From Alphaproteobacteria bacterium (lineage in GTDB: Bacteria > Pseudomonadota > Alphaproteobacteria > Rhizobiales > Devosiaceae): a DNA stretch of 7,273 nucleotides. The stretch covers positions 1 through 7,273 of the forward strand of contig JAHJOS010000107.1 of the NCBI GenBank assembly GCA_018820005.1. Direction: 5' to 3'. A program made the translations under genes and the position numbers. This document shows, in pieces, positions 1 to 6,241 of this stretch (the stretch's first letter is position 1; each line of letters starts with the position of its first letter). A model generated the notes under the pieces. That model saw only the letters and a program-made list of their open reading frames with translations. It had not been told where the DNA came from and ran no database searches.

Positions 1-981
1 AACCCTGGTCGCCAGTACGAAGAACTGATCAGTGGCGGCATGCTGCTCGATCTGACCCCGCTGGCTGAGAAAGAAGGCTGGGCTAATTTCATTCGCCCTG
101 CTTCCATTTCTGAAGCCTGTCTGGTCGATGGTCACTGGTGGTGCGTGCCCGTGAACATCCACTCGTGGAACTGGGCCTGGGCGTCCATTCCGGCTTTCGA
201 AAAGGCCGGCGTTGAGCTCCCCACCAGCTTTGACGATTTCCTCTCCAAGGCGCCCAAGCTCAAGGAAGCCGGCATCACCCCCTTCGCGATCGGCGGCGAA
301 AGCTGGCAGATCAACGGCGCGTTCGGCGTGATCCAGACCTCGATGCTCGGCCTCGCTGACCGCGAGAAGATTCTCAAGGATAAGGACATCGAGCTGGCCA
401 AGTCCGAGATGCCTAACGTCTTCACCAAGTTCCGTGAATTTAAACAGTTCTCGGACGAAGGTTCGGCAAACCGTAACTGGAACGACACCACCAATCTGGT
501 CGTGACCGACCAGGCTGGCATCCAGATCATGGGTGACTGGGCACGTGGCGAATTCGGTGTTGCCGGCAAGGTTGCCGGCACGGACTACGCCTGTCTCGCT
601 CTGCCGATCGATCACCCGACCGTATCGACCGGCGGCGACATCTTCCTGTTCCCCAAGCAGAATGACCCTGCTGTTGAGGAAGCTCAGCTCAAGCTGGCAT
701 CCATGATGGTCAATCCGCAGGTCCAGGCACTGTTCAACAATGCCAAGGGTTCCATGCCGATCCGTGACGATGTCGACATGTCGCTGGCCGACGACTGCAT
801 GAAGAAGGGCCTTGAGATCATCAAGGATCCTGCAAACATCGCCGTCGATGCTGGCCGTTGGCTCTCGAACGACACCACCGGTCAGATGAACGACCTCGTG
901 GCGCAGTTCTGGGCAGACGACTCCATGACTGTTGATGCTGCCGTCGAGCAGTACGTCAACATTCTCGAGACCGCAGAGTAA
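1..981 (+). CDS. Sugar ABC transporter substrate-binding protein (CUT1, GtsA-like), 5' partial
   Basis: Periplasmic solute-binding protein that captures a carbohydrate and delivers it to the permease pair encoded downstream. The frame is open from base 1, so the gene begins outside the window. 326 residues are visible, against roughly 410-430 for the family, so the signal peptide and first part of lobe 1 are missing; the Met at base 40 is internal. Visible marks, numbered from the first visible residue, are an aromatic stretch at 45-60 (GHWWCVPVNIHSWNWAW begins at 44), GESW near 99-102, QIMGDWARGEF at 175-185 and KGSMPIRDD at 249-257. These resemble glucose/mannose-binding proteins of the GtsA type, whose Trp-rich stretches line the sugar pocket. 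Followed by a strong terminator and then the permease genes. The class is secure; the substrate is not, and a monosaccharide or small glycoside is inferred from the resemblance only. Confidence 0.93.
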   Translation, partial: NPGRQYEELISGGMLLDLTPLAEKEGWANFIRPASISEACLVDGHWWCVPVNIHSWNWAWASIPAFEKAGVELPTSFDDFLSKAPKLKEAGITPFAIGGESWQINGAFGVIQTSMLGLADREKILKDKDIELAKSEMPNVFTKFREFKQFSDEGSANRNWNDTTNLVVTDQAGIQIMGDWARGEFGVAGKVAGTDYACLALPIDHPTVSTGGDIFLFPKQNDPAVEEAQLKLASMMVNPQVQALFNNAKGSMPIRDDVDMSLADDCMKKGLEIIKDPANIAVDAGRWLSNDTTGQMNDLVAQFWADDSMTVDAAVEQYVNILETAE

Positions 982-995
982 TCATTCCCTGCTTG

Positions 996-1026
996 GCCGG
1001 AGGGCAAATGCCCTCCGGCTTTTTTT
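996..1026 (+). terminator. Intrinsic terminator after the binding-protein gene
   Basis: Perfect 10-bp stem: GCCGGAGGGC (996-1005), loop AAAT, GCCCTCCGGC (1010-1019), followed directly by seven T (1020-1026). It begins 15 bases after the stop codon of the binding-protein gene and ends about 40 bases before the start of the first permease gene. It therefore sits inside the transporter operon, where partial read-through (or 3'-end protection of the upstream message) would give more binding protein than permease. Confidence 0.93.
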
Positions 1027-1054
1027 ATTCTTGCATGGCCTTTGCCGTGCAAAA

Positions 1055-1059
1055 GGGAG
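1055..1059 (+). promoter_or_regulatory. Ribosome binding site GGGAG deciding the first permease start
   Basis: GGGAG lies seven bases before the ATG at 1067. The frame is also open upstream, with an ATG at 932 inside the binding-protein gene, but that start would add 45 residues translated from the end of the previous gene and the terminator hairpin. The Shine-Dalgarno site and the terminator both favour 1067. Confidence 0.8.
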
Positions 1060-1066
1060 TCCGTCT

Positions 1067-2014
1067 ATGTCCCAGTTCGCCCAGGGCAGCGAGGCCGCGG
1101 TGTCCGCACCGACCCAGCACCCGCGCCGAGCGCGCCGAAAATTCAACGTGATGTCTATTGTCGGGACTACGCCGATGATCCTGACTGCTGTTGGTGTTTT
1201 CGTTGTCTGCATCATCTTCTCGTTCATCTGGTCATTTACCAATTCGAAGTTGTTTCCGAACTTCAATTTTATTGGTTTCGATCAGTATGTCCGCCTTTGG
1301 AAATCTGACCGCTGGAATATCTCGGTCGGCAATGTGTTTGTCTTCGGCATCTGTTCGCTTGGTGCCAACATGGTGTTTGGCTACCTGCTGGCTGTGTTCA
1401 TGGATCAGCGGATCCAGCAAGAAGACTTGTTCCGCTCCATTTTTCTTTATCCTTTTGCCATGTCGCTGGTCGTCACCGGCCTGGTCTGGCAGTGGATGTT
1501 CGATCCCAATCTGGGTATTCAGTCTGCAGTCCGTCAGATGGGCTGGACTGATTTCCAGTTTGCCCCACTCACAAATCAGGCAACGGCCATATACGGTGTC
1601 GTGCTGGGCGGTGTCTGGAATGGTGTCGGCGTGACCATGGCCATCATGTTGGCCGGGTTGCGTGGCGTCGATTCCGAAATCTGGAAGGCTGCCAAGATCG
1701 ACGGCATTCCCGCCTGGCGAACCTATCTGTTTATCGTGTTGCCCATGATGAAGGGCGCAATCCTGACGGCCTTCATCCTGCAGTGTACCGGCGTGGTGCG
1801 CGTGTTCGATATTGTCATTGCCATGACCCAAGGTGGTCCCGGCATCGCCACTCAGATGCCAGCCATCTATGTCATCCAGTACATCACTGACCGCGTGAAC
1901 GTGGGGCAGGGCATGGCCGCGGCCAGTACGATGCTGCTGCCGGTAATCGCCGTGATTGCCCTTCAGGGACTGCTGCAGTGGCGCTCCAAGCGCAAGAAGG
2001 AAAAGGCAATATGA
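1067..2014 (+). CDS. Sugar ABC transporter permease 1 (CUT1, MalF/GtsB type)
   Basis: Inner-membrane half of the sugar channel, pairing with the next permease and driven by the ATPase encoded further downstream. 315 residues from the ATG at 1067, a usual length for this type. A basic, hydrophilic N-tail (about 1-30, rich in Arg near 20-25) precedes six likely membrane helices at roughly 34-56, 88-112, 122-145, 174-198, 224-250 and 287-305. The cytoplasmic EAA loop that docks on the ATPase is at about 203-228 (EIWKAAKIDG at 204-213, ending in LP-MM), with the conserved Gly three residues after Ala-Ala-Lys-Ile. The C-terminus is a short Lys/Arg tail. The stop overlaps the next start (ATGA), implying translational coupling. 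By eye the codons include more T-ending ones (TTT, ATT, GTT) than the neighbours, especially near 1140-1500. The family is clear; the substrate is not encoded visibly. Confidence 0.95.
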   Translation: MSQFAQGSEAAVSAPTQHPRRARRKFNVMSIVGTTPMILTAVGVFVVCIIFSFIWSFTNSKLFPNFNFIGFDQYVRLWKSDRWNISVGNVFVFGICSLGANMVFGYLLAVFMDQRIQQEDLFRSIFLYPFAMSLVVTGLVWQWMFDPNLGIQSAVRQMGWTDFQFAPLTNQATAIYGVVLGGVWNGVGVTMAIMLAGLRGVDSEIWKAAKIDGIPAWRTYLFIVLPMMKGAILTAFILQCTGVVRVFDIVIAMTQGGPGIATQMPAIYVIQYITDRVNVGQGMAAASTMLLPVIAVIALQGLLQWRSKRKKEKAI

Positions 2015-2934
2015 CGTCCGAAACAATGACTGCGCCAAAAATTGGCGCGACGGGCGCCGTCGAACCACGTGGCGCCAAGCCCAAGAAGCTGACGATTGCC
2101 CGGGTCGGCGTTTACGCCTTTCTGGTGATTGCCGCGCTGTTCTTCCTGATGCCGCTCTGGGTCATGATCGTGACCTCGCTCAAGGGCCTGCCGGAAATCC
2201 GGCTTGGCCACCTGTTCAACCTGCCGGCTCAGGTGACATTCGAGCCCTGGCTCAAGGCCTGGGATACCGCCTGCACGGGTCGCGACTGCAACGGTCTGAA
2301 ACCGGGCTTCTTCAACTCGCTCAAGATCACGCTGCTCTCGGTTCCAGTTTCGATCGTTGTTGCCATGATCAATGGCTATGCGCTCAGCTTCTGGAAATAC
2401 AAGGGTTCCGACCTGCTGTTTGGCATCCTGATCTTTGGCGCGTTTGTGCCCTATCAGGTTGTGATTTATCCGCTCATCATCGGGTTGAGCAAAGTCGGCC
2501 TGTTCGCGACACTGCCGGGCATTGTGATCGTCCATACCATCTTTGGCATGCCGATTCTGACCCTGCTGTTCCGCAATTTCTTTGCCTCGCTCCCGCCTGA
2601 ACTGTTCAAGGCGGCGCGCGTGGACGGGGCCGGTTTCTGGCAGATTTTCTTCCAGATCATGCTGCCCATGTCGGTGCCGATCGCCATCGTTGCGGTCATC
2701 TTGCAGACCACCGGCATCTGGAACGACTTCCTGTTCGGCACGGTCTTTGCTGGTCGCGAAAACATGCCAATGACAGTCCAGCTCAACAACATCGTCACCA
2801 CCACCACAGGTGTGCGCGAGTACAACGTCAACATGGCAGCGACAATCCTGACCGCTGCCGTGCCTCTGGCCGTCTATTTCATCTCGGGTAAATGGTTCGT
2901 CCGCGGCATCGCCGCCGGTGCGGTGAAGGGTTAA
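2011..2934 (+). CDS. Sugar ABC transporter permease 2 (CUT1, MalG/GtsC type)
   Basis: Second channel subunit of the importer. The ATG at 2011 overlaps the TGA of permease 1 by four bases and has AAGGA at 1997-2001, nine bases upstream; an in-frame ATG at 1978 lies deeper in the previous gene and is less likely. 307 residues. After a hydrophilic N-tail come helices at about 33-56, 104-123, 135-158, 165-187, 215-238 and 276-294. The EAA loop is at 195-220 (PPELFKAARVDGAGFWQIFF begins it). Between helices 1 and 2, on the periplasmic side, is an insert with ACTGRDC at 87-93 followed by NGLKPGFFNS. This is very like the insert in GtsC-type glucose/mannose permeases and could form a Cys88-Cys93 disulfide (inference). 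It supports placing the importer in the Gts-like branch rather than the maltose branch. Confidence 0.95.
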   Translation: MTSETMTAPKIGATGAVEPRGAKPKKLTIARVGVYAFLVIAALFFLMPLWVMIVTSLKGLPEIRLGHLFNLPAQVTFEPWLKAWDTACTGRDCNGLKPGFFNSLKITLLSVPVSIVVAMINGYALSFWKYKGSDLLFGILIFGAFVPYQVVIYPLIIGLSKVGLFATLPGIVIVHTIFGMPILTLLFRNFFASLPPELFKAARVDGAGFWQIFFQIMLPMSVPIAIVAVILQTTGIWNDFLFGTVFAGRENMPMTVQLNNIVTTTTGVREYNVNMAATILTAAVPLAVYFISGKWFVRGIAAGAVKG

Positions 2935-2938
2935 GCAG

Positions 2939-4021
<1,083 letters not shown>

Positions 4022-4024
4022 GCG

Positions 4025-4072
4025 ATGGGCGTTTTGCGTTGGCGCCCATGGGCGCTGACGCGCGACCGCGTC
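4025..4072 (+). other. Two hairpins and a 14-bp palindrome after the ATPase gene
   Basis: ATGGGCG (4025-4031) pairs with CGCCCAT (4043-4049) across an 11-base loop that includes four T. The second arm is shared with a perfect 14-bp palindrome GCGCCCATGGGCGC (4042-4055). A further stem follows: GACGCG (4057-4062), loop CGAC, CGCGTC (4067-4072). No T tract follows either stem, so this is not a standard intrinsic terminator; an RNA stability or pausing element, or a protein site, is possible. The pairing is plain; the function is unknown. Confidence 0.5.
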
Positions 4073-4180
4073 GGCAGCAAGCGGATGTTACTTTTGCGGT
4101 GATCAACCTGCCGCTCCTGCGCGACACTCATTCAAAACAGCGCTACCCCCTGCGTCGAAATTCGCAGCGTATCCATCAAT

Positions 4181-4192
4181 TCTAACGTTACA
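4181..4192. promoter_or_regulatory. Possible LacI/GalR-type operator upstream of the first isomerase gene
   Basis: TCTAACGTTACA is symmetric at 10 of 12 positions around a central CG, the usual form of LacI/GalR-family operators (compare TGTAACGTTACA). It ends 12 bases before the ATG at 4205, just upstream of the ribosome binding site, where a bound repressor would block transcription of the catabolic genes. No convincing -35/-10 pair could be found nearby and no regulator gene is in the window, so this is a single-site suggestion. Confidence 0.3.
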
Positions 4193-4194
4193 AA

Positions 4195-4199
4195 TGAGG
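4195..4199 (+). promoter_or_regulatory. Ribosome binding site TGAGG for the first isomerase gene
   Basis: TGAGG lies five bases before the ATG at 4205. With the 183-base untranslated gap in front, it shows that this gene is translated independently of the ATPase gene, unlike the tightly coupled transporter genes. Confidence 0.65.
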
Positions 4200-4204
4200 C
4201 CAAG

Positions 4205-4954
4205 ATGACCGTTCTGTCATTCCAGCTCTACAGCGCACGCAATGTGCCATCCCTCGAAGACTATTTGGCCAAGCTGGCCGGCATTGGTTACACCCAGGTC
4301 GAAGGCTACGGTGGACTATATGCCGATGCAGCCGGGCTTGCCGCCACGCTCAAGAAAAATGGCCTGACGATGCCGACGGGCCACTTTGGCCCAGCGCAGG
4401 TCGCCGATGTCGAAACCACGCTCAGGACAGCTGAGACGCTCGGCATGAAAAAAATCTATTGCCCGCACATCGGGCCTGAAGGCCGCAGTGCGGACGAGTC
4501 CAAATGGCTTGAACTGGCAGAGATGCTCGCCAAGGCGGGCGAGACCTATTCCAAGCACGGCTACGGTTTTGGCTGGCACAATCACGATTTCGAATTTGTG
4601 CCCACCACCTCGGGCCGTACGCCCATGGAAATCATCCTGGAAACCGCACCTGCCATTGAATGGGAATGCGACGTGGCCTGGGTTGCACGTGGCAAAGCTG
4701 ACCCCGTCGCTTGGTTCGACAAATATGGTGACCGCATCACCGCCGTGCACGTCAAGGACATCGCCCCCGCCGGCGAATGCCTCGACGAAGACGGCTGGGC
4801 TGATGTTGGCTTTGGCATGCTCGATTGGGACAATCTGATCGGCAAGGTGCAGGCCAAGACCAAGGCAGAATACTTCGTCGCAGAACATGACAAGCCCAAT
4901 GATGAAGTGCGTTTCGCCACGCGCTCCATGGCGACCGCAAAGAAGTGGAAGTAA
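4205..4954 (+). CDS. Sugar phosphate isomerase/epimerase-like TIM-barrel protein (249 aa)
   Basis: Member of the xylose-isomerase-like TIM-barrel (AP endonuclease family 2) superfamily, whose members isomerise, epimerise, dehydrate or eliminate on sugars using a divalent metal. 249 residues; no signal peptide, so cytoplasmic. Visible marks: start FQLYSAR at 6-12, GYTQVEGYGG at 28-37, His60, WHNHDFEF at 124-131, CDVAW at 155-159, HVKD at 182-185, VGFGMLDW at 201-208 and VAEHDKP at 225-231. By family pattern the likely metal ligands are Glu130, Asp156, His182 and Glu227, with His125/His127 lining the site. All are present, so it is probably active. The next gene, an oxidoreductase, starts four bases after the stop, so the two are made together and probably act in sequence. 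The exact reaction is unknown: isomerisation, epimerisation, or elimination/hydration of a keto sugar are all possible. Confidence 0.88.
   Translation: MTVLSFQLYSARNVPSLEDYLAKLAGIGYTQVEGYGGLYADAAGLAATLKKNGLTMPTGHFGPAQVADVETTLRTAETLGMKKIYCPHIGPEGRSADESKWLELAEMLAKAGETYSKHGYGFGWHNHDFEFVPTTSGRTPMEIILETAPAIEWECDVAWVARGKADPVAWFDKYGDRITAVHVKDIAPAGECLDEDGWADVGFGMLDWDNLIGKVQAKTKAEYFVAEHDKPNDEVRFATRSMATAKKWK
4947..4951 (+). promoter_or_regulatory. Ribosome binding site GGAAG deciding the oxidoreductase start
   Basis: GGAAG lies seven bases before the ATG at 4959. An in-frame ATG at 4887 would add 24 residues out of the previous gene's sequence, ahead of the nucleotide-binding strand. The family begins a few residues before the GxGxxx loop, which agrees with 4959. 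Confidence 0.8.
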
Positions 4955-4958
4955 GCAA

Positions 4959-6098
4959 ATGGCCAAGACCTTTGGCGTCGGCATCATGGGTGCCGGCAAT
5001 ATCTCTGCCGCCTATCTAAAGCTCGCGCCGCTGTTCAAGTGGCTCGAGGTTCGTGCCGTGGCAGATATTCTGCCTGCCGCTGCCCAGAAGCGCGCCGATG
5101 AATTCGGCGTCAAGGCGCAGACGCCCGACGAGCTGCTCAAGAACAGCGAGATCGATGTCATCGTCAACCTGACAATTCCCTCGACGCACTATTCGGTCTC
5201 GATGGATATCATTTCGGCCGGCAAGCATGCCTATTCCGAAAAACCCTTCGTTCTCTCCCTCGAAGAAGGCATGGCGCTCAAGAAGGCCGCTGACGATCGC
5301 GGCCTCCAGGTTGGCTCGGCCCCTGATACCTTCCTTGGCGGTGCGCATCAGCAGGCCCGACAGATCATCGACAGCGGCAAGCTGGGCAAGATCATGAGCG
5401 GCACCATGCATGTCATGAGCCGTGGCATGGAGCACTGGCACCCCAATCCGGACTTCTTCTTCCAGCCCGGCGCCGGCCCGATTCTTGATCTCGGTCCCTA
5501 TTACGTCACCGACCTGATCCACTTGCTCGGCCCGGTGAAGCGCCTTTCGGCCTTTACCAACATGGCCCGCGCCGAGCGCGAAGTCACCGCCGAGGGCCCC
5601 TACAAGGGCACTTTCGTCAAGGTCGGCACGCCCACCACCATCCACGGCGTACTCGAATTTGCGTCCGGCGCCATCATCACCATCGGCGCAAGCTGGGATG
5701 TGGCGGCACATGGCCACCACAATATCGAGCTCTATGGTACTGACGGCTCGATCTTTGTGCCCGATCCCAACTTCTTCGGTGGTGACCTGGTCACGGCCAA
5801 CATTGCCGGCGAGCGAACCAATGTGACGCCGTGGGACCACCCGTTCGGCAAGCCAAACCAGGATCTCGACAAGCCGACCCCGCGCGCCAACTACCGTACC
5901 GCAGGCTTGGCCGACATGATCGCGTCCATCGATGGCGGCTATGCAGCCCGTTGCGGTCTCGACGTGGCCCTGCATGCCGTTGACGTCATGACCAGCCTGC
6001 TCAAAGCCGGCGAAAGCGGCCAGGTACTGACGCTCTCCACCACCTGTGAGCGGCCACTGGCTCTCAGCCCGGCCGACGCACAGGCCCTGCTGAAATAA
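4959..6098 (+). CDS. Gfo/Idh/MocA-family NAD(P)-dependent sugar oxidoreductase
   Basis: Cytoplasmic dehydrogenase that oxidises a sugar or cyclitol hydroxyl (or the reverse) with NAD(P). 379 residues from the ATG at 4959. An N-terminal Rossmann domain occupies about 1-120: GIMGAGNIS at 8-16 binds the dinucleotide, Asp36 (VRAVAD) ends strand 2 and favours NAD, and EKP at 94-96 supplies the catalytic Lys95. The C-terminal alpha/beta substrate domain spans about 125-360. The third family motif reads ILDLGPYYVTD at 175-185. Asp177 is in the usual place, but the residue four further on, often His (as in inositol dehydrogenase), is Tyr181, as in glucose-fructose oxidoreductase. No twin-arginine signal is seen, so it is not a periplasmic GFOR. 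It lies four bases after the isomerase stop, and its own stop overlaps a palindrome. The substrate is unknown; a keto-sugar-forming step ahead of the TIM-barrel proteins is the likeliest role. Confidence 0.93.
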   Translation: MAKTFGVGIMGAGNISAAYLKLAPLFKWLEVRAVADILPAAAQKRADEFGVKAQTPDELLKNSEIDVIVNLTIPSTHYSVSMDIISAGKHAYSEKPFVLSLEEGMALKKAADDRGLQVGSAPDTFLGGAHQQARQIIDSGKLGKIMSGTMHVMSRGMEHWHPNPDFFFQPGAGPILDLGPYYVTDLIHLLGPVKRLSAFTNMARAEREVTAEGPYKGTFVKVGTPTTIHGVLEFASGAIITIGASWDVAAHGHHNIELYGTDGSIFVPDPNFFGGDLVTANIAGERTNVTPWDHPFGKPNQDLDKPTPRANYRTAGLADMIASIDGGYAARCGLDVALHAVDVMTSLLKAGESGQVLTLSTTCERPLALSPADAQALLK

Positions 6099-6116
6099 TG
6101 AGGTGCGTACCTCATT
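6097..6116. promoter_or_regulatory. 20-base palindrome overlapping the oxidoreductase stop codon
   Basis: AATGAGGT (6097-6104) and ACCTCATT (6109-6116) are perfect inverted repeats separated by GCGT. The left arm begins inside the TAA stop, and the right arm runs into a consensus-like TTGACA at 6115-6120. In RNA it would form an 8-bp tetraloop hairpin without a T tract; in DNA it has the form of a dimeric repressor site (GntR-like GGT-N4-ACC core). Which of these matters cannot be told from one copy. Confidence 0.4.
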
Positions 6117-6120
6117 GACA
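6115..6120 (+). promoter_or_regulatory. TTGACA: possible -35 element ahead of the second isomerase gene
   Basis: An exact match to the sigma-70 -35 hexamer abuts the palindrome at 6097-6116. At 17-base spacing the -10 position reads AACATT (6138-6143), only three of six matches to TATAAT, so the promoter is weak or not real. If real, its transcript would run into the terminator at 6161-6189 before reaching the gene. Confidence 0.22.
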
Positions 6121-6160
6121 CCTGTCACGGGTCGGTCAACATTGTGAGAAATCACTAGAG

Positions 6161-6189
6161 CAGGCGGCGGCTACTCGCCGCCTGTTTTT
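6161..6189 (+). terminator. Intrinsic terminator after the oxidoreductase gene
   Basis: Perfect 9-bp stem: CAGGCGGCG (6161-6169), six-base loop GCTACT, CGCCGCCTG (6176-6184), then five T (6185-6189). It starts 62 bases after the oxidoreductase stop and ends 52 bases before the next start. It either ends the transporter/oxidoreductase transcript or acts as an attenuator for the last gene. Confidence 0.88.
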
Positions 6190-6209
6190 ACGAGTTGGTA
6201 CAAGACTGA

Positions 6210-6222
6210 GGCGCTAAGCGCC
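6210..6222 (+). other. Short GC-rich hairpin just before the last gene's ribosome binding site
   Basis: GGCGCT (6210-6215) and AGCGCC (6217-6222) are inverted repeats around a single A, so the RNA can fold a compact stem six bases before the ribosome binding site (6229-6234). It has no T tract. It may help keep the ribosome site open, or may be a protein site; the function is unproven. Confidence 0.3.
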
Positions 6223-6228
6223 CGCAAC

Positions 6229-6234
6229 GAGGAG
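6229..6234 (+). promoter_or_regulatory. Ribosome binding site GAGGAG for the second isomerase gene
   Basis: GAGGAG is a near-ideal Shine-Dalgarno sequence seven bases before the ATG at 6242. It fixes that start and shows independent, probably strong, translation of the last gene. Confidence 0.8.
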
Positions 6235-6241
6235 AAGACCT

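Noticed and set aside
932..1066. Upstream start at 932 for permease 1
   Set aside because: It would overlap the end of the binding-protein gene and translate through the terminator hairpin; the ATG at 1067 has a well-placed GGGAG.
4094..4122. TTGCGG as a possible -35 element in the gap before the first isomerase gene
   Set aside because: At 17-base spacing the -10 position reads TGCGCG, which is nothing like a promoter element.
4150..4167. CTGCG...CGCAG inverted repeat in the same gap
   Set aside because: Only five base pairs around an eight-base loop; repeats of this size are expected by chance in a G/C-rich stretch.
4887..4958. Upstream start at 4887 for the oxidoreductase
   Set aside because: The added 24 residues come from the previous gene in another frame and precede the normal family N-terminus; GGAAG supports 4959.
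5016..6155. Long antisense open frame of 379 codons opposite the oxidoreductase gene
   Set aside because: It lies opposite a clear Gfo/Idh gene with all family motifs. Its translation is low in hydrophobic structure and shows no recognisable domain; it is a by-product of G/C-rich codon bias.
6143..6156. TGTGA-GAAA-TCAC resembling a CRP site
   Set aside because: The half-sites are separated by four bases instead of six, so it does not fit a CRP operator. As RNA it is only a 4-bp stem with a GAAA loop, too weak to call.
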